Shown: positions 18,222 through 26,279 of the stretch, piece by piece | Position numbering within the stretch: position 1 is the first letter of the stretch | Layout of the letters: every line of letters starts with the position of its first letter | Position numbers and translations under genes: made by a program | The notes under the pieces: model-generated | Told to the model about the DNA's origin: nothing | Seen by the model: the letters and a program-made list of their open reading frames with translations, nothing else | Databases searched by the model: none | Source of the DNA: Oligoflexales bacterium | GTDB lineage: Bacteria > Bdellovibrionota_B > Oligoflexia > Oligoflexales > RGVZ01 | Direction of reading: 5' to 3' | Length of the DNA: 64,000 bases | NCBI GenBank assembly: GCA_947479535.1 | Contig: CANJZQ010000005.1 | Span: 34,680-98,679 of the forward strand

Positions 18222-19199
18222 ATGAAGTTTGCAACCCTTCGAGATGGGACGCGCGATGGCCAACTTGTTGTCGTCAGCCGCGACAACAAACGTTGTCTGG
18301 TCGTGCCTTCAATTGGCAAAACCATGCAGGCCGCCCTTGATGATTGGGACGCAGTGGCCCCGGCCCTTGAGGTTATCTACCGCGACCTCAATAACGACCC
18401 GGCAAAGGGTGAGCCCTTTGATCCCAAAAAGGCACTGTCGCCATTACCTCGCGCTTACGAATGGGTTGATGGGTCAGCCTACATCAATCACATTGCCTTG
18501 GTGCGCAAGGCGCGAGGGGCAGAGCTACCAAAGACTTTGCGAACGGACCCTCTTGTTTATCAGGGCGGGTCGGGAACATTTCTTGCGCCAAATCAGGACA
18601 TTCCCTTGGCGGATGAATCCTGGGGTCTGGATTTTGAATCGGAAGTTTGTGTCGTTCTGGGCGATATCCCGCAAGGCACCAAGGCCAGCGATGCGTCCAA
18701 GTACATCCGCCTTGTCATGATTTGCAATGACGTATCGCTTCGCAATTTGATCCCAGGTGAACTTGAAAAGGGGTTTGGTTTTTTCACAAGCAAGCCGTCA
18801 ACCGCCTTTTCACCGGTCACCGTCACACCGGATGAACTTGGTGAGGCATGGAGGGACGGCCGCGTTCATTTGCCCCTGCACACGTGGTACAACGAAAAAC
18901 TATTTGGTGACCCCAACGCGGGTCCGGAAATGTTTTTCTCTTTTTCTGAATTGATCCAACACATCACTAAGACCCGCTCCTTCACGGCGGGCACGATCAT
19001 TGGATCCGGCACCGTATCCAATGAAGACCGCGCCCGCGGATCCTCCTGCCTTGCCGAGCGCCGGATGATCGAGCAGATCGACACTGGCAAGATCACAACC
19101 CCGTTCATGAAAGTGGGCGACCACGTTGCCATTGAAATGTTTGACAAGAATGGTCATTCCATTTTTGGTCGAATTGATCAGAAGGTAAGTGCCCTATGA
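18222..19199 (+). CDS. Fumarylacetoacetate hydrolase-family protein
   Basis: Metal-dependent C-C bond hydrolase/decarboxylase fold. The 325-residue protein carries the family core: DFESEVCVVLGDIPQGT (metal-binding Glu), MICNDVSLRNLI, SFSELIQHITKTRSFTAGTIIGSGTVSNED, then FMKVGDHVAIEMF. FAH itself acts in tyrosine catabolism, but no other genes of that pathway are nearby, so the substrate is unknown. It starts five bases after the RsuA-like gene and overlaps the next gene start as ATGA, which places it in the scpAB run. Confidence 0.87.
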   Translation: MKFATLRDGTRDGQLVVVSRDNKRCLVVPSIGKTMQAALDDWDAVAPALEVIYRDLNNDPAKGEPFDPKKALSPLPRAYEWVDGSAYINHIALVRKARGAELPKTLRTDPLVYQGGSGTFLAPNQDIPLADESWGLDFESEVCVVLGDIPQGTKASDASKYIRLVMICNDVSLRNLIPGELEKGFGFFTSKPSTAFSPVTVTPDELGEAWRDGRVHLPLHTWYNEKLFGDPNAGPEMFFSFSELIQHITKTRSFTAGTIIGSGTVSNEDRARGSSCLAERRMIEQIDTGKITTPFMKVGDHVAIEMFDKNGHSIFGRIDQKVSAL

Positions 19200-19879
19200 A
19201 AAGCAGGAAAAGTCGGATTTACACGCCTGCGTTCGCAATCTTTTTTGTCTGGGTCGCGCCTTCATTTTTTAGCCAAGCCGCTTTCGCAGCGAAGATCATC
19301 GCCGTGGAAAAGGCCCGGGTGGAAGAGCCTGCCGCGGATTCGGGTTATACCCTGATGGACCGGGTGGAAGAGGCTGTCGAACCCCTGCGCGCCCTTGAGT
19401 ACACGGCAGCAATGGGTTTTGGCAGCAGTGGATTTCAGGGGGCGTTGACCATCGGGTATCTTCTTGGTCCTTACGTCGTCCTCGACACGACTGGATTTTA
19501 TTCCCGCGAATCTGATGAGACGCGCGGATTTAACCTGCGTTCCGGGATCAACACGGATTTAACCCTGCGCCTTGGCCGCCGCACAGGAATCATGGTCCCC
19601 TTTGGTGGGACTGGTGTTGGTTTTGAGCGTTGGGACCAGAACCTGACAGAGGGTTTGACGGACGGTGTCAACGCGCCAATTTCAAAACGAGATGACAACG
19701 CCACCGTCAGCCAGTTTGTTGGCCTGGCCTTTCGCCTCACACCCAATACCCAACTCAAGTTGACTTCGCGCTGGGTGACCTGGCTCGACAATCCTCCGCT
19801 TGATTTGGCCTCTCGCTTTGAGTCGAAACTATCCCGTCGTGAGCGACGCATGGACCTCGGTGTCGGCGTCATTTTCTAA
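19196..19879 (+). CDS. Putative outer-membrane beta-barrel protein
   Basis: Unrecognised 227-residue exported protein. An N-terminal signal peptide (KSRKSR then AIFFVWVAPSFFSQAAFAA) is followed by alternating hydrophobic/polar strands, many of them Gly/aromatic-rich, ending ...MDLGVGVIF with a C-terminal phenylalanine. That pattern is typical of small barrels assembled by BamA. The ATG overlaps the FAH-family stop by four bases. It is the last gene of the scpA-led run; a repeat-rich spacer follows. Confidence 0.68.
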   Translation: MKSRKSRIYTPAFAIFFVWVAPSFFSQAAFAAKIIAVEKARVEEPAADSGYTLMDRVEEAVEPLRALEYTAAMGFGSSGFQGALTIGYLLGPYVVLDTTGFYSRESDETRGFNLRSGINTDLTLRLGRRTGIMVPFGGTGVGFERWDQNLTEGLTDGVNAPISKRDDNATVSQFVGLAFRLTPNTQLKLTSRWVTWLDNPPLDLASRFESKLSRRERRMDLGVGVIF

Positions 19880-19908
19880 GCCGACTCGTAATCCTGCGTC
19901 GGCCCGTC

Positions 19909-20283
19909 ACCTGACCCTGAGTGAAACGAAGGGTAAGGATCCTTTTTCACCCCGTCATTCTGAAGCGAAGCGAAGAATCCTTTCTTACGCTGTCATTCTG
20001 AAGCGAAGCGAAGAATCCTTTCTTCAAATTTTTTTCCATCGCATCCAGGCGGTGCATGGAAAAAATCTTAGACTTATAGGCGCAAAAATTCGCCGATCAC
20101 GCATTGGCCCACTTTGATTTCCCTAAATTGTGACAAATTGCCACCAATTGCCTATTTTTATACCGTCACAGTGACGGTGAAAATTTAGGCGGTGCGAGTG
20201 GCTTAAAATTTCAGAAAAGAAAGGATCCTTCACTACGTTCAGGATGACGCGGTTCAAGAAAGGATCCTTCGCTTCAGAATGAC
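19909..20283. repeat. Cluster of short dispersed repeats around a 20-kb spacer
   Basis: The roughly 420-base spacer between the barrel gene and the SDR gene has no convincing gene. It holds two exact 27-base copies beginning GTCATTCTGAAGCGAAGCGA (starting 38 bases apart), one diverged copy before them, and two diverged copies in inverted orientation about 200 bases downstream (ending in ...CAGGATGAC and ...CAGAATGAC). Similar short intergenic repeats occur widely in bacteria. A related copy lies after dnaK in this same window. The inverted sets flank the near-palindrome listed separately. Confidence 0.85.
20150..20190. repeat. 41-base near-palindrome
   Basis: Two 20-base arms around one central base; 16 of 20 positions pair. 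The inner eight bases per arm (ACCGTCAC-A-GTGACGGT) pair perfectly, as do the outer GCCTA/TAGGC ends. There is no T-run after it, so it is not a classic terminator. It could be an operator, a folded repeat or a recombination site. Confidence 0.75.
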
Positions 20284-20300
20284 GGTGCGGTAAGTTGGGG

Positions 20301-21068
20301 TTACCGGCGATGGACTTTGAAGACGCTGGCTTGATCGACAGGCATCAGGACCATTTGGTCGATGTTGACATGGGCGGGGCGCGAGGCGGCAAACCAGATG
20401 CAGTCGGCGATGTCTTTCGCGGTGAGCGGCGTCATACCCTTGTAAACAGCAGCAGCCTTTTCTTTGTCACCACCAAAACGCACTTCACTGAAACTGGTTT
20501 CTACCATTCCGGGATCAATAGAAGTGATCCTGATGGGTGTGCCGTTTAGTTCAAGGCGCAGGGTTTTAGTGACGGCACTCAAGGCATGCTTGGACGCGGC
20601 ATAGATGCTGCCGCCTTCGTAAACCCAAAATCCCGCGACCGATCCCATGTTGATGATATGGCCGCGATTGCGTTCCAGCATCCCAGGCAAAAAGGCCCGC
20701 AAAATTGAAATTGCGCCTTTGACGTTAGTATCAATCACCTGGTCGATTTCTTCGTCTAGTGCGTGGGACAGGCGAGCTGTGCCAAGGGCAAGGCCCGCAT
20801 TGTTGATCAACACGTCAATGCCAGACGGGAATTCTGTCGCCGTCGCTGCGGCAAATTCTTTTACGGATTTGCGCGACGTGACATCAAGCTGGTGGTGAAA
20901 AACCTTGGCGGCACCAAGCCGTAAAAGTTCGGCAGCCATTGTTTTTAAATCAGTCGTCCGGCGCGCGCCGATGACGAGAGACCACCCGTGGCGGGCGAAT
21001 TCCTCTGCCGTGGCGGCGCCAATCCCCGAACTGGCGCCGGTGATGCAGGCGACGCCAGGTTGGGTCAT
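20301..21068 (-). CDS. Short-chain dehydrogenase/reductase
   Basis: NAD(P)-dependent Rossmann-fold oxidoreductase of the classical SDR type. The 255-residue protein has the cofactor loop ITGASSGIGAATAEEF, the NNAG motif in VLINNAGLALG, and the catalytic Ser-Tyr-Lys set as NMGSVAGFWVYEGGSIYAASK (YxxxK). The sequence resembles YdfG-type 3-hydroxy acid dehydrogenases. The basic GARRTT after the second strand favours NADP(H). The ATG overlaps the upstream repeat-protein stop by four bases, so the two genes are co-transcribed. Confidence 0.88.
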   Translation of the reverse strand: MTQPGVACITGASSGIGAATAEEFARHGWSLVIGARRTTDLKTMAAELLRLGAAKVFHHQLDVTSRKSVKEFAAATATEFPSGIDVLINNAGLALGTARLSHALDEEIDQVIDTNVKGAISILRAFLPGMLERNRGHIINMGSVAGFWVYEGGSIYAASKHALSAVTKTLRLELNGTPIRITSIDPGMVETSFSEVRFGGDKEKAAAVYKGMTPLTAKDIADCIWFAASRPAHVNIDQMVLMPVDQASVFKVHRR

Positions 21069-22024
21069 TTGCCTTTGTCCCTTGTCGCACGAACGGCACG
21101 GTCATGCCCTTCGCCGACAGATTGGGTTTTGAAGCCACGTTCGTTGATCTCGTGGTGCTGCTTGCGTCGCTGGTAACTATTGGTTGGGGGCAAGTCGACG
21201 AACTCAGTTGAGGGATCGCTCTCCAGTTTGGCGATCGCCTTTTCAACTTCAGCTAGCGCCTCTTTTTCTTGCTGCAGGGAACGCTCGTCATCATGGTGAC
21301 GCGGGCGGTCATCGCGTTGTGGGCGGTCATCACGACGAGGACGATCGTCGCGTTGTGGGCGGTCATCACGACGAGGGCGATCATCGCGGTGCGGACGATC
21401 TGAATGCTCGGCGCGAGGAGCAGGCCTGTCGGAATGTTCCGGACGTCCACCCGGACCACCGGTGCGAAGGCGTGGCGGTGGTGAGTAGCGACCAACCGGA
21501 GGCCGGCTGCCAACTTCAAAAACCTGTGGCTCCCAGGTGTTGTACGCCCATGCAAAAAATTTCTTGAACAGTCCTGAGGCGGAAGGAGATTTCTCATCGA
21601 GGACATTTGTCACGGCGACCCAAACGGGGGCGAGGCCCTCTTCTTCGTCAAACACAGGAAGGCCTTCACCGGTCACGGCATGGTACAGGTGGCGCAGATC
21701 CGCATGAAACGCGACAAATTCATCGGCAACAGCGCAGAGCCTTTCAATGTCGACCGGCGCGCGGTCCAACAGGTTTTGTTCGCGGGCGCAGTGCCAATCG
21801 TAGAGGCTTCCAACGGCGCGTTCCCACGCGGCTTCGTTGGTCGCCGACAGGCCTTCTTTGAGCGACGGGTCCGTATTCCTGGAGTCGACCTTGTCGGGAC
21901 CGCCCAAGCGTTTTTCTGTTCCAGCCAACATTTTTTCGGCTTCAAAACAGGTATACAAAAAGTAGTCGAGAGGGACCTCTTTGCCGGTCATTTCAAGGAA
22001 TCGCTGCTTGAAGGTGGATGTCAT
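21065..22024 (-). CDS. Unknown protein with Arg/Asp-rich hexapeptide repeats
   Basis: I do not recognise the family. Residues 1-190 form a helical, soluble domain starting MTSTFKQRFLEMTGKEVPLD with several tryptophans. Residues about 195-250 are a low-complexity linker of roughly RDDRPR/RDDRPQ repeats, and the C-terminal 65 residues contain a short coiled-coil-like helix (LQQEKEALAEVEKAIAKLE) followed by a basic tail. Such RD/RP-rich linkers are found in RNA-associated proteins, but no binding motif is visible here. It is encoded upstream of the SDR with a four-base overlap. Confidence 0.7.
   Translation of the reverse strand: MTSTFKQRFLEMTGKEVPLDYFLYTCFEAEKMLAGTEKRLGGPDKVDSRNTDPSLKEGLSATNEAAWERAVGSLYDWHCAREQNLLDRAPVDIERLCAVADEFVAFHADLRHLYHAVTGEGLPVFDEEEGLAPVWVAVTNVLDEKSPSASGLFKKFFAWAYNTWEPQVFEVGSRPPVGRYSPPPRLRTGGPGGRPEHSDRPAPRAEHSDRPHRDDRPRRDDRPQRDDRPRRDDRPQRDDRPRHHDDERSLQQEKEALAEVEKAIAKLESDPSTEFVDLPPTNSYQRRKQHHEINERGFKTQSVGEGHDRAVRATRDKGK
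21306..21395. repeat. In-frame 18-base tandem repeat encoding RDDRPx hexapeptides
   Basis: Five consecutive 18-base units alternate between a GTCATCGCGTTGTGGGC-like and a GTCATCACGACGAGG-like form, so the larger period is 36 bases. The frame is kept throughout, giving alternating RDDRPQ and RDDRPR. Copy number in such arrays often varies. Confidence 0.9.
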
Positions 22025-22153
22025 CGTTGGTGCTTCTCAAGTCAAGTGTTCGAAATTATTCAACTACTGCGCCGTAGCACAGCCATACAAATTGGGATCT
22101 TGGGGACTATAGGCGCAGACCCTCTGTGACGCAAGGGTTTGACTTCATTCATT

Positions 22154-23677
22154 TTACAGAAGCGGAGCCAAGAGGCGCGAGAGGTTTTCCCTTTGAAGCC
22201 TCAGAAACCGCGCAATTTTCCCGCCGTTGCCCGGGTCCTCGGCGGACGAGCTCTGGGCCATGTCCAGGGTCAGCATGGCCTCGACCTTCCGGCAGAAATT
22301 TGCGCCGTGGATGGCCAAGGTTGTTTCAAAATTCAGGTACAGGGCCCGGTTGTCAAAGTTGGTCGTACCAAGCAGGCAAAGGTCATCATCCACCAGCACG
22401 ACCTTTTGGTGCATGAAGCCAGGTTCGTAAAAAAGCACGCGAACGCCTGTTTTTCTCATTTTTGCGGCGTAGGTTGCCCCCACCCAATGGACCAACGGGT
22501 TATCGGATTTGCGAGGGATCAGCAGGCGCACATCAACCCCCCGCAGGGTACAGAGCTCAAGCTCGCGGCTCAAAGGCGTATCAGGAACAAAATATGGGGT
22601 TGCAATCCACAGCCGGCGCTGCGCCTTTTGGATGGTCAGCATATAAAGCAGCACGCCCACAAGGGCTTCATCAGTCGGGGCGGATGGGATGACTTGAACA
22701 ACCTCTCGCTGGTCGAGATTTTTTCCGGGACTCGTTTTCCGGGTCTGGACCGGGAGCAGGCCAGACCTCAAGGCAACTTCCAGAGAATCCCCAGTTGCAA
22801 AGTGCCAGTCGTCAAAAAAAACATCTTCGAGTTTGGCTACGGCCGGCCCTGAGATCCGGACATGTGTGTCGCGCCAGCGGCTGACGTCCTTGGTGCCGAG
22901 GATTGGCAGGCCTGAGACATATTCTTCACCAAAATTGAGCCCTCCGGTCAGGGCCTCCTCGCCGTCGACCACCACCAGCTTGCGGTGATTGCGGAAGTTG
23001 AGCTGCAGACCCCTTTTCCAGCTATGGATGGGAAGAAAGCTGGCAACGAAAACCCCATTGGCCTTGAGATCCCGGATGTAGGTGCTGGATAGATTGAACG
23101 ATCCAATATCGTCATAAAGGACATAGACCGCGACTCCGCTCTTGGCCTTGGCAATCAAAAGCTTCTGGAGCTCCAGTCCGAGGCGGTCAGAGCGCAGGAT
23201 GTAATACTGGACCAGGATGTAATTTTTGGCCGACATGAGCGCTTCAAATATTTCGCGAAAGGTATCTTCTCCATCGACGAGGAGCTTTACCTCGTTCAGG
23301 TTCGGGTCATAGAGGTCACCAAAGCGCCCAAAGGTTCTTGCAAAATCCTTCAGGGCGGCTGGTGCCTTGAGATTCAGTTGGGCAAGTTTCTCGCCAATAT
23401 CACTGAGGTTTTGTTGGATAGAAGGGCGTCGCACCAGGTCATCCTGGAGGTGTTCATGGGGCGACAGGGCGTGCTGGTCGTAAAATGCCCTGCGCCTCAT
23501 CAGGCCCTTGATGCGATTTTTGCCGAACGCGTAATAGAGCGGGATTCCAATGAAGGGTATCGCCAAAAGGGCCAAGACCCAGGCGATGGTGGATCTGGCG
23601 TTGCGCCGTTCCTGAATGAGGTCAAAAGCCAGCCAGATGGCCAGCCCATACAAAATCAAATAGGGCCAAAGTCCCAC
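22154..23677 (-). CDS. cls: Cardiolipin synthase (phospholipase D family)
   Basis: Inner-membrane enzyme joining phosphatidylglycerol molecules into cardiolipin. The 507-residue protein has two N-terminal membrane helices (LILYGLAIWLAFDLI and TIAWVLALLAIPFIGIPLYY) and two HKD motifs: NHRKLVVVDGEEALTGGLN (about residue 235) and MHQKVVLVDDDLCLLGTTN (about residue 415). The order matches ClsA-type enzymes. A small acidic-protein gene lies eight bases upstream in the same direction. Confidence 0.93.
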   Translation of the reverse strand: MGLWPYLILYGLAIWLAFDLIQERRNARSTIAWVLALLAIPFIGIPLYYAFGKNRIKGLMRRRAFYDQHALSPHEHLQDDLVRRPSIQQNLSDIGEKLAQLNLKAPAALKDFARTFGRFGDLYDPNLNEVKLLVDGEDTFREIFEALMSAKNYILVQYYILRSDRLGLELQKLLIAKAKSGVAVYVLYDDIGSFNLSSTYIRDLKANGVFVASFLPIHSWKRGLQLNFRNHRKLVVVDGEEALTGGLNFGEEYVSGLPILGTKDVSRWRDTHVRISGPAVAKLEDVFFDDWHFATGDSLEVALRSGLLPVQTRKTSPGKNLDQREVVQVIPSAPTDEALVGVLLYMLTIQKAQRRLWIATPYFVPDTPLSRELELCTLRGVDVRLLIPRKSDNPLVHWVGATYAAKMRKTGVRVLFYEPGFMHQKVVLVDDDLCLLGTTNFDNRALYLNFETTLAIHGANFCRKVEAMLTLDMAQSSSAEDPGNGGKIARFLRLQRENLSRLLAPLL

Positions 23678-23685
23678 AGCCCCGA

Positions 23686-24009
23686 TCAGACACGCACCCG
23701 GCGGACCAGGCTGAGCACACGGTTGCTGGCAAGGGACAGTTCTTCAAACTCGGTCCAGTCGGTGGCGCCGGACCGTTGATGGGTGTAGGCAGCGAGTTCG
23801 TGGTCGCCTTCAAAGGCTTCTACCACAAGGGCCACAGCCTCTTTGTGTTTGGCGGATCCGGGGGCGTTGCTGGCCAGAAGTTCGCAGGCCTTCTCAAGGT
23901 CCGAAACGGCGTCGTCTTCTTTCTGATCGCGGAGGAGCGGAATCAGCTTTTCGATCGCAACTACCAGATCAGCCGACGATTTTTTGGGATCACGTTTGAT
24001 GATTGTCAT
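23686..24009 (-). CDS. Small acidic protein of unknown function
   Basis: A 107-residue soluble, mostly helical protein (MTIIKRDPKKSSADLVVAIE...). No motif is recognised. The ATG 18 codons into the track ORF is preferred because the upstream codons are Pro/Arg-rich and lack a start signal; ribosome-binding evidence is weak. It is separated from cls by eight bases and is probably co-transcribed with it. Confidence 0.62.
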   Translation of the reverse strand: MTIIKRDPKKSSADLVVAIEKLIPLLRDQKEDDAVSDLEKACELLASNAPGSAKHKEAVALVVEAFEGDHELAAYTHQRSGATDWTEFEELSLASNRVLSLVRRVRV

Positions 24010-24070
24010 AGGCGAGAACGGCCTCCTCGCGGGGAGTCTAGGTGACCAGTCTGGAAAATGCAAACGACCG

Positions 24071-24097
24071 TTGACAGACTCAGGCCACCCTTGTAAT
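24071..24097 (+). promoter_or_regulatory. Probable tRNA promoter
   Basis: A perfect TTGACA is followed 15 bases later by TGTAAT (5 of 6 to the -10 consensus), about 33 bases before the first tRNA base. The spacer is shorter than ideal. Confidence 0.5.
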
Positions 24098-24129
24098 TAC
24101 TGGCCTCTCGAAGCGAAAGCTTCGGTAGT

Positions 24130-24205
24130 GGGCTCGTAGCTCAGCTGGTAGAGCAGTACACTTTTAATGTACGGGTCGATGGTTCGAATCCATCCGGGCT
24201 CACCA
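24130..24205 (+). tRNA. tRNA-Lys (anticodon TTT)
   Basis: A full cloverleaf can be drawn: acceptor GGGCTCG paired with CGGGCTC (two G-U wobbles), D-arm GCTC...GAGC, anticodon stem GTACA/TGTAC with loop CTTTTAA, T-arm GATGG/CCATC around TTCGAAT, discriminator A and an encoded CCA. The length is 76 bases. tRNA-Glu follows seven bases later, probably in the same transcript. Confidence 0.95.
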
Positions 24206-24211
24206 CCCTTA

Positions 24212-24289
24212 GTCCCCATCGTCTAGCCCGGTCCAGGACACCACCCTTTCACGGTGGATACGGGGGTTCAAATCCCCCTGGGGACGCCA
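24212..24289 (+). tRNA. tRNA-Glu (anticodon TTC)
   Basis: The acceptor GTCCCCA pairs fully with TGGGGAC; the anticodon stem CCACC/GGTGG encloses CTTTCAC; the T-arm has GGGGG/CCCCC around TTCAAAT; discriminator G and CCA are encoded. A terminator hairpin follows within ten bases. Confidence 0.95.
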
Positions 24290-24297
24290 CTACCACT

Positions 24298-24336
24298 AAA
24301 AAAGAGCCTCCGGCAACGGGGGCTCTTTTGTTTTTT
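24298..24336 (+). terminator. Rho-independent terminator of the tRNA unit
   Basis: The hairpin AAAAGAGCC(T)CC...GGGGGCTCTTTT ends in a T-rich run (TTTTGTTTTTT) just after tRNA-Glu and before recN. Confidence 0.88.
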
Positions 24337-24452
24337 GAGTTTCCGGGTGCTTTACATCGTAAATCGAGCCCGCAATGCATGACATGGTATATCCCTTCAC
24401 GCCACGAGTGGATTAAGGTAGCGGTTAACAGGCCTGAAACGGGAGCCGTGTC

Positions 24453-26279
24453 ATGCTAAATCAACTACACATCAACGGCCTTGCGATCATTGAATCGCTG
24501 AAAATAGATTTTTCTCGCGGTTTCAATGTCATCACAGGTGAAACTGGCGCAGGGAAATCAATCCTCATCAAAGCCCTGAATCTTTTGCTTGGGGCCAAGG
24601 CCTCAGCAGATGCAGTTCGCCATGGACGAGAGGCCGCCTCTGTCAGCGGACAGTTTCTCTTGCCAGCCAATCACAAGGTCACGTCCTGCCTGGAGTCTTA
24701 CGGCATTCCTTTTGAGGCAGCCGGCACTCAGGAATCCGGGAATGAATTGCAAACAGTGATCGTCCGCCGGGTGATTTCTGCAAAGGGGCGCTCGCAAGCA
24801 TGGATCAACGACACGCCGGTTACTTCGGGAACGCTTCGTGAATTTGCCGATGCATTGATCGATGTTTTTGCTCAGCATGAAAATCACAAGCTGCTTGATT
24901 CTGACGGGCACCTCGCCGTTTTGGACCAGTTTCTTGATGACCGGACTTTGATTGCAAAAGTTGAATCAGCCTGGCGCGTGGTGGCGGAAAACACATCCGC
25001 ATTAAAGCAACTTGTTTCCGATCTTGCGCTGAAACAGCGTGATGCTGACTATCTGACGTTCCGCTGCGATGAGCTGCGCAAATTTGATCCCTCGTTGGAA
25101 GAATTCGAAAAGACCAGAAACTTCTGCGATCAGGCGCGCCATAACACTTACCTTGTTTCATCACTGCGCAAGGCCGCTTCGATGATTGACGATGGGGCCG
25201 GCGATGCCTCCATCGAACGCGCCCTGCGTGACACGGGTCGCATTTTACAGCAGGCTGCATCCAAGGTTCCAAGTTTGCAAACACTTGCCGACCAGGCGTT
25301 TTTCGTGGCCGAAAAAGCGGCGGAGCTGAGCTATGCGGTCGGTCAGGAATTATCCAATGCCGACACAAATGAAGATGACGTGGATGCCGCGCAGGCGCGC
25401 CTTGCAGGATACCAAGGGCTCTGTCGCAAGATGGGTGTTCTGGACGCCGAGTCTTTGGTGGCTTCGTGGAGCCGGATGGAGGACGAAGTCCGTTTTTTAG
25501 AATCCGCAGCAAAAGATGCGGCGGACTTGTTTCTAAAAATTGAACGATCCATCGCCTCCTACAAAGATCTATCAGGACTTTTGACGGAAGCTCGTAAAGT
25601 GGCTGCAAAAAAGGCGGGGAAAGCGGTTGGTAAAGAACTTTCCGAACTCGCTATGAAAGATTCAAGGCTGGAAGTCGAGTTTATTGCCGTGCACGGAATG
25701 AATGGCGACGACCTGGATCTCACCTGCCTTGGCGAAGTGATGTCAAAGCGTTGGCGCGATAAAATCATGCCACTGTTTTCCGGTGTTTCTGCGATGGGAG
25801 CGGAGCGTGTGCAGCTGCTCCTTTCTGCCAACCCGGGCGAACCAGCGCTGCCGCTGCATAAAGTTGCCTCAGGCGGTGAAGTTTCACGCATCATGCTGGC
25901 GTTGAAAAAAGCCCTCGCGATGGGTGCCGACACCTGTATTTTGGTTTTCGATGAGATTGACACGGGAATATCAGGTCGCGTGGCCGATATTGTTGGCCGC
26001 AAGCTGGCCGAACTCGCCAAGGGCTTTCAGGTGATTTGCATCTCACACCTGCCGCAAGTTGCCGCTTATGCGGATTCACATTTTCTCGTTCATAAATTCG
26101 GTGCGAGCAACAGGACCGAATCAACCATCACGCGGTTGGATCCTGAAGCCAGTCGAACGGAAATCGCGCGGCTGCTCTCGGGAGATGAGGTTACGGAATC
26201 AAGCCTTGCTCATGCGTCGACGCTTTTGCGAAAGGCTCGCCAGGATCGACAAGAAGACCGGCAAGAAAAACGGCAATAA
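24453..26279 (+). CDS. recN: DNA repair protein RecN
   Basis: SMC-like ATPase acting early in double-strand-break repair. The 608-residue product has the Walker A loop VITGETGAGKSILIKAL near residue 30, a long coiled-coil middle region, the signature VASGGEVSRIMLALK, and Walker B ILVFDEIDTGISG followed by ISHLPQVAAYAD. GGGAG eight bases before the ATG supports the start. It is longer than E. coli RecN (about 550). The last residues (KARQDRQEDRQEKRQ) are low-complexity and overlap the 3' end of the convergent metzincin gene by 81 bases. Confidence 0.95.
   Translation: MLNQLHINGLAIIESLKIDFSRGFNVITGETGAGKSILIKALNLLLGAKASADAVRHGREAASVSGQFLLPANHKVTSCLESYGIPFEAAGTQESGNELQTVIVRRVISAKGRSQAWINDTPVTSGTLREFADALIDVFAQHENHKLLDSDGHLAVLDQFLDDRTLIAKVESAWRVVAENTSALKQLVSDLALKQRDADYLTFRCDELRKFDPSLEEFEKTRNFCDQARHNTYLVSSLRKAASMIDDGAGDASIERALRDTGRILQQAASKVPSLQTLADQAFFVAEKAAELSYAVGQELSNADTNEDDVDAAQARLAGYQGLCRKMGVLDAESLVASWSRMEDEVRFLESAAKDAADLFLKIERSIASYKDLSGLLTEARKVAAKKAGKAVGKELSELAMKDSRLEVEFIAVHGMNGDDLDLTCLGEVMSKRWRDKIMPLFSGVSAMGAERVQLLLSANPGEPALPLHKVASGGEVSRIMLALKKALAMGADTCILVFDEIDTGISGRVADIVGRKLAELAKGFQVICISHLPQVAAYADSHFLVHKFGASNRTESTITRLDPEASRTEIARLLSGDEVTESSLAHASTLLRKARQDRQEDRQEKRQ

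Noticed and set aside
20150-20190. Transposon end or CRISPR-like element
   Set aside because: There is a single palindrome with no transposase and no regular spacers.
24820-25608. 262-codon ORF antisense to recN
   Set aside because: It has low-complexity His/Arg/Pro-rich content and lies inside recN.
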